From NCBI GenBank assembly GCA_938020445.1, contig CALIIC010000134.1, forward strand, positions 1-48,128: 48,128 bases of DNA, read 5' to 3'. This document shows, piece after piece, positions 21,911 through 30,575 of the stretch; position 1 is the stretch's first letter; the number at the start of each line of letters is the position of its first letter. Under the pieces are notes generated by a model, which saw only the letters and a list, made by a program, of their open reading frames with translations, searched no databases and was not told the origin of the DNA. A program made the position numbers and the translations under genes. This DNA is from an uncultured Flavobacteriaceae bacterium. GTDB taxonomy: Bacteria > Bacteroidota > Bacteroidia > Flavobacteriales > Flavobacteriaceae.

Positions 21911-22271
21911 TGTTTTTGGTTTTCCTAGGGTAGGGTTCTTTTCAATTTGTAATACAACGGTCTTGGGTATGAAAAGCAGTAACTTTTTAAATGCCGGGTT
22001 CCCAAACCTTCTTTCTACTCCTCTTATTCAATAGCCCTCCATATAGCTGTTTGGGTGATACCGGTTGTAGCTGGAACAATCAATGTAAATTGAAGGATCC
22101 ATACACGGCTTTCAACAAGGCGAAAGTAGGATTAATTGATGGGGGAAAAGCCTCATTGGGTACAATGACACCTTCTAGCGGAGATTTGTCGGGTAGCGAG
22201 TTTGTATCATCGCGGCCGTTTAAAAGCAACAACGCCCATGCATTGTTTCTTTGGCCCTGATCCGTTTTCGT
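21911..22271. other. Intergenic region without a convincing gene
   Basis: About 360 nt upstream of the serine hydrolase. A plus-strand frame (21991-22260) begins with a signal-like stretch but its composition and lack of family features argue against it. No exact -7 box is seen for the hydrolase. Confidence 0.4.
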
Positions 22272-22460
22272 CTATGAGGGAATGTTGTCCGACGTATGTT
22301 TTTTTCCGCTAATTGAAGTGTAGCGTGCTGACTTTCGCGTTTTTTTGTACCTCCATCCTCCGGATAACAGAATCTTTTCTTTTTTGATCATTGAAATCGC
22401 AATGCCGTTTTCGAAAAATTTGATTTCAGATAAAATCGCTCCGTACAGATCGCGTATCAT
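22272..22460 (-). CDS. Possible small protein downstream of the receptor gene, 62 residues
   Basis: The ATG lies 43 nt past the beta-barrel receptor stop on the same strand. The sequence is basic, with a protein-like middle (SEIKFFENGIAISMIKKEK, then ILLSGGWRYKK). It is not recognised. It could be a small cotranscribed gene or a remnant. Confidence 0.25.
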   Translation of the reverse strand: MIRDLYGAILSEIKFFENGIAISMIKKEKILLSGGWRYKKTRKSARYTSISGKKHTSDNIPS

Positions 22461-22502
22461 GGAATTGCTATTCTAAGTATGTTTGGTATGTTGGTTGTAC
22501 CC

Positions 22503-24881
22503 TTAGAACCTTTTTTGTCCCGAAAACTCCATCGCCTCGCCCTTTCCGAAACCAAAACTGATTCCGAAGGTTACAAAACGGCCCCGTTGGCTGAAATTCC
22601 GGAGATAGAAACTAGGTTGACTTGTAATGCTCTCCCGAATTCGGGAAGCGAAGACATCCCTTATGCTCAAGTTTAAAATTGCCCTTCCCTTTAGAATCTT
22701 CTTCCGAGCGCCGAAATCCATAAACAGGTTTTCGGTGATTTCTTGTTGAAAGGTTCTGAAGCCAGAACGATAAATACCTGTTAGTTCAATATCGATTGCC
22801 GCAGGAAGTTTCACCTTGCTGGTAAATCTTGTCGACCATTGGTCACCCTTGAAATCAAACGAAGTACCTTCAAACGAGCCCTCACGTTCAAAATGGCTGA
22901 AGTTGAAATCGTTGGTAAACGACAACCAATTGGTAGGAATGTACTTGGCATTGAACTCGATACCTGTGGTGTTATTGATGCCGATGTTCTCTGGCCGGGA
23001 AATACTGACGTTATCTTCGAAGAGGAGTACGCGCTCTACCACATCTTCGGTATGGCGGTAAAACAGACCAAAGTTCATAGAGACCTTGCCGAGTTTGTAA
23101 ATACTTGTAATTTCGTAGCTATCGGTAAACTCGGGCTGTAAATCGGGATTTCCGGTACGGATGTTAAAATTATTGCGAATGTTGAAGAACGGGTTTAGGT
23201 CCCATAGCCTTGGCCGAAATATTCGTTTGGAATACCCGGCTTGCAACGAAAGATTGTCGTTGACTTTAAGCGAAGTATGTCCGCTAGGGAAAAGGTTGGC
23301 ATATTGTTGATCGTTGCGATCGTTGGTGTTTTGCAAGAGTGTCCCCACATCGGTATTCTCAAAACGCAGCCCCAATTTCAGGCCCCATTTGTCCCCTTCA
23401 TAGGCCGCAGTTCCATAAATGCCCAAAACCTTTTGTGTCCATTCAAATACATTGGTCAAATCAGGATTCTCTATAAAGCCGTTCCCGTCAAAATCACTAA
23501 TGGCAAAGTCGTTGTCTACATCCTTTATCTGATATTGTGCACCGGTTTCAGTAGTGTATTTTTCTGCCCATGGATGTGTGTAATCAAGTTTGAAGGTGTA
23601 GTCGGCTTGACTAAAATCTGTGCGCGTTCGTTGTTGCATGTCTTCTTCAGCGCCTAGAATGGTGGTGTTCGTAAAATCGGAAGACTGGTCTTTGGCAAAG
23701 AGATTTCCGGTGGCACTGACCAATAAAGATTGCGCTTCGTTTCCTTCAAAATCCTTTTTGTATTGCAGCTCATAAGAGTACTTAGGGTTGGTGGCAGTGG
23801 TGAGTTCACGACGGTTGAACGCATCGGTGATAGAGTTTCCTGAATCGAACGTACTGAAAACGGCATCGGAATTTTCTTTTTCCCATTCGTAAGCAAAGTT
23901 CCCGGAAAGGGTCAAGATGTTATATGCATTGATATGGTAATCCGTACCCAAAATGACGTTTAAAAAGGTCTCGTTCTTATCGCTCTGTCCCAAACTTTCA
24001 ATGGTCGTATTTTCCACCAAATTCCTATTTTCACTTTCGTTATCACTAGGGAAGGTTCTACGACCAAAACCCAACTGACTGAACAGATTGAATTTCTCGG
24101 TACGTCGGTTTAAGCTAAGTCCAAGACTGTGGTTGTTGGGGACGCCCGTATTCAAGGTAACCGCGCCATTCAGGCCTTTTTTCTCCTCCTTCTTCAGAAC
24201 AATATTGATGATTCCCGAAGTTCCTTCGGCATCGTATTTGGCAGATGGGTTGGTGATGACCTCAATACGCTCTATCATATCTGCGGTCAAAGTACCAAGC
24301 GCATTGCCTTGTTCATTGGCCAGCACAGATGGTTTTCCATTGATGAGCATCTGAACACCCTGGCTCCCCCGTAAACTTACCTGCCCTTCGATGGTAACGT
24401 TCACCGATGGTACATTGTTCAAGACCTCTAAGGCACTGGCGCCCGTACTGCTCAGATCGGCCCCTACATTAAAAACACGCTTGTCAAGTTTGAATACTGT
24501 TTGGGAGATTTCACCTTCTACCACTACTTCATTCAACTGTTGCGCGTCCTCGACCAGTGTAATGGTCCCTACATCTATGCTAGCGTCCCGTATCTGGAAA
24601 TCATCGATGCGATTCGTGGTAAAGCCTATAAAACTGACTTCAATATAAAAATCGGTTGCATTGGTTTCCAAAACAAAACTACCGTCTTCAAGGGTTGTGG
24701 TTCCCACAATGGGTTTTTGATCTGTAGGGTTCGCGATGAGCACCGTGGCGAACTCGATGGGTTTGCCGCCGACTTCTTCAATCACCTTTCCAGAAATGGT
24801 AGTAGTGCTGTTTTGCGCGCACATGGTGTGGATTCCAAAAATAAACAGGATAACCAACCCCATAAAATAAATCTTCCTCAT
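22503..24881 (-). CDS. Outer-membrane beta-barrel receptor (TonB-dependent receptor-like)
   Basis: A 792-residue outer-membrane protein. Residues 1-22 form a signal peptide (HTMCAQ). Residues 26-115 are a carboxypeptidase-regulatory-like domain (ISGKVIEEVGGKPIEFATV). Residues about 120-230 are a plug domain (LNNVPSVNVTIEGQVSLRG, then IERIEVITNPSAKYDAEGTS, then GIINIVLKK). The remainder is a beta-barrel of the outer_mem_beta_barrel_3 type, rich in aromatic alternation and ending in GQKRF. It has no adjacent SusD-like partner, so it is not a classical SusC of a polysaccharide locus. The substrate is unknown. A LytS/LytTR two-component pair is divergent from it across a 187-nt interval and may regulate it (inference). 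Confidence 0.92.
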   Translation of the reverse strand: MRKIYFMGLVILFIFGIHTMCAQNSTTTISGKVIEEVGGKPIEFATVLIANPTDQKPIVGTTTLEDGSFVLETNATDFYIEVSFIGFTTNRIDDFQIRDASIDVGTITLVEDAQQLNEVVVEGEISQTVFKLDKRVFNVGADLSSTGASALEVLNNVPSVNVTIEGQVSLRGSQGVQMLINGKPSVLANEQGNALGTLTADMIERIEVITNPSAKYDAEGTSGIINIVLKKEEKKGLNGAVTLNTGVPNNHSLGLSLNRRTEKFNLFSQLGFGRRTFPSDNESENRNLVENTTIESLGQSDKNETFLNVILGTDYHINAYNILTLSGNFAYEWEKENSDAVFSTFDSGNSITDAFNRRELTTATNPKYSYELQYKKDFEGNEAQSLLVSATGNLFAKDQSSDFTNTTILGAEEDMQQRTRTDFSQADYTFKLDYTHPWAEKYTTETGAQYQIKDVDNDFAISDFDGNGFIENPDLTNVFEWTQKVLGIYGTAAYEGDKWGLKLGLRFENTDVGTLLQNTNDRNDQQYANLFPSGHTSLKVNDNLSLQAGYSKRIFRPRLWDLNPFFNIRNNFNIRTGNPDLQPEFTDSYEITSIYKLGKVSMNFGLFYRHTEDVVERVLLFEDNVSISRPENIGINNTTGIEFNAKYIPTNWLSFTNDFNFSHFEREGSFEGTSFDFKGDQWSTRFTSKVKLPAAIDIELTGIYRSGFRTFQQEITENLFMDFGARKKILKGRAILNLSIRDVFASRIRESITSQPSFYLRNFSQRGRFVTFGISFGFGKGEAMEFSGQKRF

Positions 24882-25068
24882 CTTAAAATACCTTACAAAT
24901 CATACATCAAATATGCTTTTTTAAAACGGATTGCCTTTATATTTTCTGTAAACGACGAAAAGGACATCCCAAACGACATTTGTTTTTTTCGCTGTTGTTG
25001 ACCCCCTACAATAGGTCGATGACGGGATTGAATAAACACAGCGTACGATAAAATGGTATTTTTATGCT

Positions 25069-26097
25069 ATGGCCTTCAAGCGAGCTTTTCTAAACGGCAC
25101 TTCAAAAGAAATCCTCTTTCAAGTGGTGTTGCATATCGTTTTGTTTTTGTTCTTTTCTTTTGATCGCAACGAGCCGAGTATTCCAGAATTCAAAGTGGTG
25201 GCCTTTATCAATTATGCATTGGGTGCTTTGGTCATCAACTATGTATTGCTGCCCCACTTTTTTTACCGCAAGAAGTATTTGCAATTCTTTGTGTTTGTAA
25301 CGATCATGGTAGCCTTGATCATTGCTGTAGAGGAATTGGTGCTCGAACAGATTTATTATCCTGATACCAGAGGCGCCAGTTTTCCTGGAATCAGTTATAG
25401 TTTATTGGATGTGATGCCGGTCATCACCATATTGGCAGGGTTCAAATTTGCCTGGGACGCCTCGACCAAGCAACGGGAAGTAGAGCAATTGCGTTCTTCA
25501 ATTCAGGAAAGTGAGCTGCAATTCTTAAAATCACAGATCAATCCCCATTTTTTGTTCAACAACCTGAACAATCTGTATTCCTATGCGATGGCGCAATCAC
25601 CGAAAACACCGTCTATCATTTTAGAACTTTCTTCGGTACTGCGCTATATGCTTTACGATTGTAAGGAGCAGTATGTGCCGTTGCGGAAGGAAATTGAACA
25701 TTTAAAGGATTTTACCAAGCTTAGCGAGTTGCAGATCGAAGAGCGGGGAACGGTAAATTTTGAAATAGAAAACGTTCCACTGGGTTATAATATAGCACCT
25801 TTGATTCTCGCCGTTTTTATCGAAAATGCTTTTAAGCATAGTACGGCAAGCCAATCTGATGGTATTTTTATCGATATACATATCAGACTAACTGAAAACG
25901 GGCGACTTGATTTTGAATGTAGCAATAGTTTTCGTTCCGTTGCCAATACAGAAAGTCTCTCAAAGGGAATTGGGCTACAGAACGTCAAAAAACGGCTTTG
26001 CCTCTTATATCCCAATGCCCACGAACTGCATATTCAAAACGAACAAAATAGGTACAAAGTGCATTTGACAATGCAACTAAAACCGGAAGCCAAATGA
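25069..26097 (+). CDS. LytS-type sensor histidine kinase
   Basis: A 342-residue kinase with four hydrophobic segments in residues 15-128 forming a small membrane domain. These lead to a His_kinase domain: QINPHFLFNNLNNLYSYA with phosphoacceptor His160, and a degenerate HATPase C-terminal region (VFIENAFKHS near 245, GIGLQNVKKRL near 305). This is the short LytS/YehU-like class common in Bacteroidetes. Its stop overlaps the start of the LytTR regulator gene (ATGA), so the two are coupled partners. It is divergent from the outer-membrane receptor gene. Confidence 0.93.
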   Translation: MAFKRAFLNGTSKEILFQVVLHIVLFLFFSFDRNEPSIPEFKVVAFINYALGALVINYVLLPHFFYRKKYLQFFVFVTIMVALIIAVEELVLEQIYYPDTRGASFPGISYSLLDVMPVITILAGFKFAWDASTKQREVEQLRSSIQESELQFLKSQINPHFLFNNLNNLYSYAMAQSPKTPSIILELSSVLRYMLYDCKEQYVPLRKEIEHLKDFTKLSELQIEERGTVNFEIENVPLGYNIAPLILAVFIENAFKHSTASQSDGIFIDIHIRLTENGRLDFECSNSFRSVANTESLSKGIGLQNVKKRLCLLYPNAHELHIQNEQNRYKVHLTMQLKPEAK

Positions 26098-26801
26098 TAC
26101 GTTGCATTATTATCGAAGACCAACCACCGGCACAGCGTGTATTGCAAAAATACATCTCAGACACTGGGATGATGGAATTAAAAGGTACGTATACCGATGC
26201 CCTCCAAGCGATGGGTATCCTAAAGACCGAGGCAATTGATCTGGTTTTTTTGGATATTCATTTGCCGAAGATTTCAGGTATTGACTTTTTGAAGACCTTA
26301 CATCCGAGACCCAACGTAATTCTTACTACGGCATTTTCGGAGTATGCGTTGGAAAGTTATGATTACAATGTGCTTGACTATTTGTTAAAACCCTTTTCAT
26401 TCGAGCGTTTTGTGCAGGCAGTATCCAAAATGCCTGTGTCAAAAACGTCGGCAGAAGGTTCAAAAGAAGCGGAGCAGTTCACATCATTTGAAGAGGTCAT
26501 CTTCGTTAAATCAGGACACGAACATATTAAAATTGCCGTATCGGAGATTCGGTTTATACAATCTGATGCTGACTATACTGAACTATTTACAACCCAAAAA
26601 AGGTATCTTTCCCAAGAACCCCTAAGGTATTGGGAAGAAACACTTGATTCAAAAAGGTTCATTCGAGTACACAAATCATATATTCTTAATGTTTCAAAAA
26701 TCCAAAAGATTACAGGCAATCAGGTACGATTGGATGAGAAGACCGTTCTTCCGATCGGAAGGGCATTTAAAGATGGTTTTATGAAGCTCGTTTTAAAATA
26801 G
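26094..26801 (+). CDS. LytTR-type response regulator
   Basis: A 235-residue response regulator. The receiver domain (1-120) has acidic pocket E8-D9, phosphoacceptor D54 (VFLDIHLPKI) and K99 (DYLLKPFSF). The LytTR DNA-binding domain occupies about 135-235 (IFVKSGHEHIKI, then IRFIQSDADYTEL, then FIRVHKSYILNVSKI). It overlaps the kinase gene by 4 nt (ATGA). LytTR regulators bind direct repeats upstream of target promoters; the divergent receptor gene is the nearest candidate, although I could not define a repeat there. Confidence 0.94.
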   Translation: MIRCIIIEDQPPAQRVLQKYISDTGMMELKGTYTDALQAMGILKTEAIDLVFLDIHLPKISGIDFLKTLHPRPNVILTTAFSEYALESYDYNVLDYLLKPFSFERFVQAVSKMPVSKTSAEGSKEAEQFTSFEEVIFVKSGHEHIKIAVSEIRFIQSDADYTELFTTQKRYLSQEPLRYWEETLDSKRFIRVHKSYILNVSKIQKITGNQVRLDEKTVLPIGRAFKDGFMKLVLK

Positions 26802-26824
26802 GGAGCCCTTTGGCTTGTATCTAG

Positions 26825-27049
26825 CTATTTCGAATATGAAAGGTTTTTTAGAGTGACTTGGCGTGCATGATTTCTGTGCAGCGCCCGCCTATATACATCC
26901 GATCCAAGAATATGCGCCTTAAGCACTTTCAAAGTTTTTGGCGATCTACCCTCTCTTGGCAAGCTTGCGATAAAGAGTGTTTGGGAGGAAGTCTCTTGTC
27001 CTACTAGATCTAAAAGTTCGTGACTGTTTGTGGTAAGGGCTATATCAAC
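26825..27049 (-). pseudogene. Possible gene remnant
   Basis: A 74-codon frame with no clear start and protein-like content (ELLDLVGQETSSQTLFIASL, then LKVLKAHILGS). It sits directly downstream of the truncated universal stress protein on the same strand, so it may belong to a broken stress-gene cluster. Unrecognised; it could be spurious. Confidence 0.2.
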
Positions 27050-27079
27050 TCATACGCTCGCAGGGTTTCTTAACACTTT

Positions 27080-27439
27080 TTAAAAATCACGTGAAAAGGC
27101 CATCTCATTTTCTCTGCCATGGTGGTGAGATGGGTTGCCCATTCCCAATTCGGGAATCACCAACAAGGGTACTTGGGTGTGAAAGGCCACTCTTTTTACA
27201 ATGGGTTCGCGGGTCATTTTTTCCAAATAACCGTGTTGAAAGTTGAGCATGGCCAGTAGGTGTATATCTAGTTCCTGGGTGAATGCTTCCAAGGCTTTTG
27301 AGATTGAGTTTGACTGGGTAACCGTATGAAAATAGTACTCTACATCTCCGATAAATTTTTGAAGCATACTGCGGTTGAATTCTTGTAATTCGGTCAGTTC
27401 AACAGCTTTGTTTTGCACATGTACGATTCGGATGGTCAA
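27080..27439 (-). pseudogene. Universal stress protein, C-terminal fragment
   Basis: Only about the last 119 residues of a tandem-domain universal stress protein remain (full-length flavobacterial proteins are about 270-290). The fragment begins inside the second UspA domain at a strand (TIRIVHV) and continues through SISKALEAFTQELDIHLLAM to the terminal REPIVKRVAFHTQVPLLVIP, a typical family ending. The only start available is a TTG at the very edge of the homologous region. The sequence just upstream belongs to another gene fragment on the opposite strand. Truncation by rearrangement near 27440 is the best explanation. Confidence 0.75.
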
Positions 27440-27664
27440 TTAAAAATCTTAGTTGATGGCGCGGATCAATTGAGAATGGAAAAAGACTATCGCGAAAGTC
27501 ATAAAGCGATGATAAAGAAAATAGATGCGTACGTCGCAGGGCATAAGGCGATCAAAAAGGAAGGGTTTGAGTTATTCTCAATACTGCTGAAAGGTGGTAA
27601 AAAACTACTCTTGTCAAACCCTGAATACAAACTAAAAACGGTAACTCCAAAAGCCATCATATGA
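27413..27664 (+). CDS. 83-residue ORF, possible 3' gene fragment
   Basis: This frame overlaps the antisense 5' end of the universal stress protein fragment by 27 nt, then continues with lysine-rich helical sequence (MEKDYRESHKAMIKKIDAYV, then GHKAIKKEGFELFSILLKGG). Its stop overlaps the next gene's start (ATGA), as in a real operon. The first nine codons are antisense stress-protein sequence, so the true 5' part was probably lost at the same junction near 27440. Function unknown. Confidence 0.45.
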   Translation: MHMYDSDGQLKILVDGADQLRMEKDYRESHKAMIKKIDAYVAGHKAIKKEGFELFSILLKGGKKLLLSNPEYKLKTVTPKAII

Positions 27665-28323
27665 AAAAGGGAATTCTAGTTTTATTTTTGTTATTAGTTG
27701 CTTTCAGCTGTTCTTCCACACAATTGGTCAGCAATTGGAAAGACCCCGACACTGTGCTGTTCTATGCAAATAAGGTACTCGTGGTAGGCATGACCGACAA
27801 TGAAGTTGTGCGGGAAGATTTTGAAAACAAACTCACTAAAAAATTCGAGAAGCGAGGGGTCAAAGCTGTACGAAGTCTAGATCTTTTTGATGTGAAGTTT
27901 ACCTCTTCAAAACAATCTGAAAAAGAACTCTCAGAAGTAGAACAGCAATTATTGGATAAGGATTTTGATGCCATCTTATTTACCAAGATCATTGGGTCGG
28001 AAGATAAAAAAACGCTTCGTCGAAAGCTATCTGACTTTGAAAGATATTCAGGGATGTTTAAAGACGATTATATTAAAAATCAGGGTATTTATTATGAAGA
28101 TGATTATTACGATGTATTCACGGTATTTCATGCCGAAACTGCTTTGTATTGTATTTGCGTAGGTAAGGAACGACAAATCATCTGGAGGGCCGGTATTGAC
28201 ATCACAGATCCACAAAATTTTGAAAAATCGGTAGATGATTATGTGAAATTAGTGATGCTTGCAATGGAGGAGCAAAATTTGATTATTCATAAAACCGAAA
28301 AGAATGAAGTTACTGGTTTATAG
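27661..28323 (+). CDS. Lipoprotein (DUF4136-like)
   Basis: A 220-residue lipoprotein: lipobox AFSC (acylated Cys17). The opening SSTQLVSNWKDPDT matches the start of DUF4136-like Bacteroidetes lipoproteins. An alternating alpha/beta pattern follows (KVLVVGMTDNEVVREDFENK, then LTKKFEKRG) with an acidic FDAILFTKIIGSEDK core. Function not established; the region looks like a family that monitors or decorates the envelope. It overlaps the D-lactate dehydrogenase gene by 20 nt and the upstream ORF by 4 nt, so all three are probably one transcript. Confidence 0.75.
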   Translation: MKKGILVLFLLLVAFSCSSTQLVSNWKDPDTVLFYANKVLVVGMTDNEVVREDFENKLTKKFEKRGVKAVRSLDLFDVKFTSSKQSEKELSEVEQQLLDKDFDAILFTKIIGSEDKKTLRRKLSDFERYSGMFKDDYIKNQGIYYEDDYYDVFTVFHAETALYCICVGKERQIIWRAGIDITDPQNFEKSVDDYVKLVMLAMEEQNLIIHKTEKNEVTGL

Positions 28324-29311
28324 TGCTAAGAAGTTCGAAATTCCCTATATCAATAAGGCCAATGATGGCAGACACGCAATTACCTATACAGAAGATGCCT
28401 TGGATGCTGAGACGGCTTTTCAAGCCTTGGGGCACCAGGCTATTTCTATTTTTTCAGGTGATGATGCTAGTAGCATTGTTTTGGAAAAGCTTTGGGGTCT
28501 GGGAGTACGGTATATTGTTATCAGGGCAACTGGTTTTAATAACATACGAATTAAAAGGGCGTATCAACTCGGGTTTAAGATCGCGAATGCGCCCAATTAC
28601 TCGTCCCATGCGATTGCGGAACATGCAACAGCTTTGCTTTTGGCTTTGAACCGGAAATTAAATATTGCCGATCGACAAGTGCGGCGTTATAATTTTTTAT
28701 TGGATGACCTAATTGGTTATAACCTTCATGGAAAAACGGTGGGAATCATAGGCACGGGAAATATTGGTGCCGTGATGGCTAAAATCGTACATGGTTTTGG
28801 CTGCAAAATTTTGGCCCATGATATTCAACCGAATATTGATTTGATTGAATTTTGTGATGTAAAATATACGAGTTTGGAAATCTTATGCAAAAAATCGGAT
28901 ATCATTACACTGCACATTCCCTTGTCATATGAAAACCATCAATTAATCAATAAAAAACGTTTGGGTTGGATGAAAAAAAATGTACTGCTCATCAATACGG
29001 CTCGTGGTGCAATTATTGATCATAAGGCTTTGATAGCCGTCTTGGAAGAGCAGTTGATAGGAGGGTATGCCGCCGACGTGTACGAGAAAGAAAAAGGGGT
29101 CTTCTTCAGGGATAATTCACAAATGGGTATAAAAGATGAGCAACTTAAAAAACTGTTGGCCTTTTCCAATGTAGTGTTAACACCACATCAGGCGTTTGTT
29201 ACCAAAGAGGCATTGGAAAATATCGCCGAAATCACCATTCAAAACCTTCATGAGTTTGAAGAGGGAATACCCTGTAAAAACGATTTAAGCTTAGAACATG
29301 TTCATTCATAA
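28304..29311 (+). CDS. ldhA: D-2-hydroxyacid (D-lactate) dehydrogenase
   Basis: A 335-residue NAD-dependent dehydrogenase reducing pyruvate to D-lactate, active in fermentation. The Rossmann motif is G150-x-G152-x-x-G155 (IGTGNIG). The catalytic residues are R234 (NTARGAIID), a Glu in DVYEKE (258-263) and H295 (LTPHQAF). The DVYEKEKGVFF stretch is characteristic of the D-lactate subfamily rather than phosphoglycerate or formate dehydrogenases. Length (330-340) is normal. It overlaps the upstream lipoprotein gene by 20 nt. With the nearby Crp/Fnr regulator and universal stress remnant it fits a low-oxygen or stress gene group (inference). Confidence 0.92.
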   Translation: MKLLVYSAKKFEIPYINKANDGRHAITYTEDALDAETAFQALGHQAISIFSGDDASSIVLEKLWGLGVRYIVIRATGFNNIRIKRAYQLGFKIANAPNYSSHAIAEHATALLLALNRKLNIADRQVRRYNFLLDDLIGYNLHGKTVGIIGTGNIGAVMAKIVHGFGCKILAHDIQPNIDLIEFCDVKYTSLEILCKKSDIITLHIPLSYENHQLINKKRLGWMKKNVLLINTARGAIIDHKALIAVLEEQLIGGYAADVYEKEKGVFFRDNSQMGIKDEQLKKLLAFSNVVLTPHQAFVTKEALENIAEITIQNLHEFEEGIPCKNDLSLEHVHS

Positions 29312-29355
29312 TATACTGTGGGATAGAAGTATCTAGTGCGGACCCTCCTTGTCTT

Positions 29356-29664
29356 TTAATCAAAAACCAGTTCTGAATTCGATATGAATTTGGTTCTTAT
29401 ATAAGTGTCAATTGCAATAATGGGATCCTGAATAGATTTTAGGCTTTCCCCAAGTGAGTGGTCTTGGATAAACTTTAGCAAAAATGGAACTTGAAGTGTT
29501 AGGGGCAAAGTGCTCAAGGGATGAAACTCATTCAAATCATCCTCCCAGTAGGTGGCTCCCTCATAATCCATATAGAATTGTATGTTCTTCTCCTTAAGAA
29601 AATAGATTTTAACCAATGAGGGCTGTTTTTGAGAGGTAGAAGTCGTTTGTTTTGATCCGTTCAT
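29356..29664 (-). CDS. Hypothetical protein, 102 residues
   Basis: Not recognised. A small soluble protein with an S/T/Q-rich N-terminus (residues 1-17) and an alpha/beta-like body containing IQFYMDYEGATYWEDDLNEF and a helical C-terminal half (PFLLKFIQDHSLGESLKSI). It is convergent with ldhA, 44 nt from its stop. The 258-nt interval upstream (29665-29922) is AT-rich and shows no other gene. Confidence 0.5.
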   Translation of the reverse strand: MNGSKQTTSTSQKQPSLVKIYFLKEKNIQFYMDYEGATYWEDDLNEFHPLSTLPLTLQVPFLLKFIQDHSLGESLKSIQDPIIAIDTYIRTKFISNSELVFD

Positions 29665-29922
29665 TGATAGTACGCGCAGTTATTTAAGACAACTGTAATA
29701 TAACTATAAAATAGGTAAGAATAGTATTACCGAACGCTAAAATTTTTAGCTACTTTAATAGCTTTGAAAAAAAGTGAATTGTTAGCTGTTCGGTGTCAAT
29801 AACTTAGGAGGCTTTCACTATCAAATGCCTTATTAAAAAATTAGTTGTTTTTTAAATTGCCAGTTTGATAACAAGGTGTTTGCGTTGTTTTTCCAAATTG
29901 GGTCGCAAGAAGAATGAGCCTG

Positions 29923-30366
29923 TTACTTTTTCTTTATTTTCGACAGTGTTTCACCTGTTATTTTTGTCGGTTTGTCCATATCGGCAATTGCAAATTCGAT
30001 AGCTTCTTGTAGCAATGCTTTCACCTTCGGGTTTCTATAATCAGCTATTTTTTTTACTTCAATATGTCGAATCAACTTGCCGGTACCTTTCAATAGATGC
30101 TCGGGATCTTTTAGAAGTGTTCCTTTATGAAAGCCTAAATTAAAATGGTTGGTATAGATAGGAAGCATGCAAAACGCATTCGACAATTTATCCGAAATGG
30201 AAAAAACCGCTGTCAAGGCATGCGTGTGGTATAGGAGTTCGTTGCTTTCTGGATACAGTTCCAGAATATAGGTTCGCAGGTCAAGAAACAAGTCAATTAG
30301 GGCTTGACTTTTAAGGTCAAGCCAGCATTGAAAATCGGGATGTACCGGTCTTGATTTTTTCATCAT
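29923..30366 (-). CDS. DUF1801 domain protein (YdhG-like)
   Basis: A 147-residue protein with the DUF1801 fold, the domain also found in frataxin-like and YdhG/YjbR proteins. Residues 15-115 contain ELLYHTHALTAVFSISDK, the ILPIYTNHFNLGFHKG-type strand/turn and the LKGTGKLIRHIEVKK loop that define the family. The basic tail ends in KKK. Function is not established. A second Met at 30363 could be the start. It is divergent from the Crp/Fnr gene, with the operator palindrome (30513-30526) in the shared interval, so it could also be affected by that regulator. Confidence 0.78.
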   Translation of the reverse strand: MMKKSRPVHPDFQCWLDLKSQALIDLFLDLRTYILELYPESNELLYHTHALTAVFSISDKLSNAFCMLPIYTNHFNLGFHKGTLLKDPEHLLKGTGKLIRHIEVKKIADYRNPKVKALLQEAIEFAIADMDKPTKITGETLSKIKKK

Positions 30367-30491
30367 GCTTTGTAAAAATAAGGTTTCCTTCTTAGTATAT
30401 GTTTAATTTAACTTAGAATAAGGGAATGAATTGTAGCGTTGACTTTTCTGGATCCGGAAGAATCGGTTTACGTTGCAAATCTTTTGACTAT

Positions 30492-30511
30492 TTTTTCACT
30501 TCGGTGAAAAA
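30492..30511. repeat. UUCG hairpin beside the Crp/Fnr operator
   Basis: A perfect 8-bp inverted repeat TTTTTCAC-TTCG-GTGAAAAA with a C(UUCG)G tetraloop, ending one base before the operator. It may be a weak bidirectional terminator or a structural element. Only three pairs are G-C. Confidence 0.5.
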
Positions 30512-30512
30512 G

Positions 30513-30526
30513 GTGATTTGAATCAC
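30513..30526. promoter_or_regulatory. Crp/Fnr-type operator upstream of the regulator's own gene
   Basis: A perfect palindrome GTGATT-TG-AATCAC, containing the CRP-like GTGA-N6-TCAC. Its centre is 29.5 nt before the first base of a TATATTTA -7 element (30549), exactly the spacing seen at the second copy (31185). Autoregulation is inferred. Confidence 0.6.
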
Positions 30527-30548
30527 ACAGTCTTGTTTTCTAAACCTG

Positions 30549-30568
30549 TATATTTAAAATTAATTTTG
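30549..30568 (+). promoter_or_regulatory. Candidate -7 elements of the Crp/Fnr gene
   Basis: Two overlapping options: TATATTTA (30549-30556, one mismatch, correctly spaced from the operator) and TAATTTTG (30561-30568, exact match, which would give an almost leaderless mRNA starting at the GTG). Confidence 0.5.
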
Positions 30569-30575
30569 TCTGATA

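Noticed and set aside
21991..22260. 89-residue plus-strand frame with a signal-like N-terminus
   Set aside because: No promoter, no family features, and composition unlike neighbouring exported proteins.
22503..24881. Polysaccharide utilisation locus around the receptor
   Set aside because: No SusD-like gene, glycoside hydrolase or sulfatase is adjacent.
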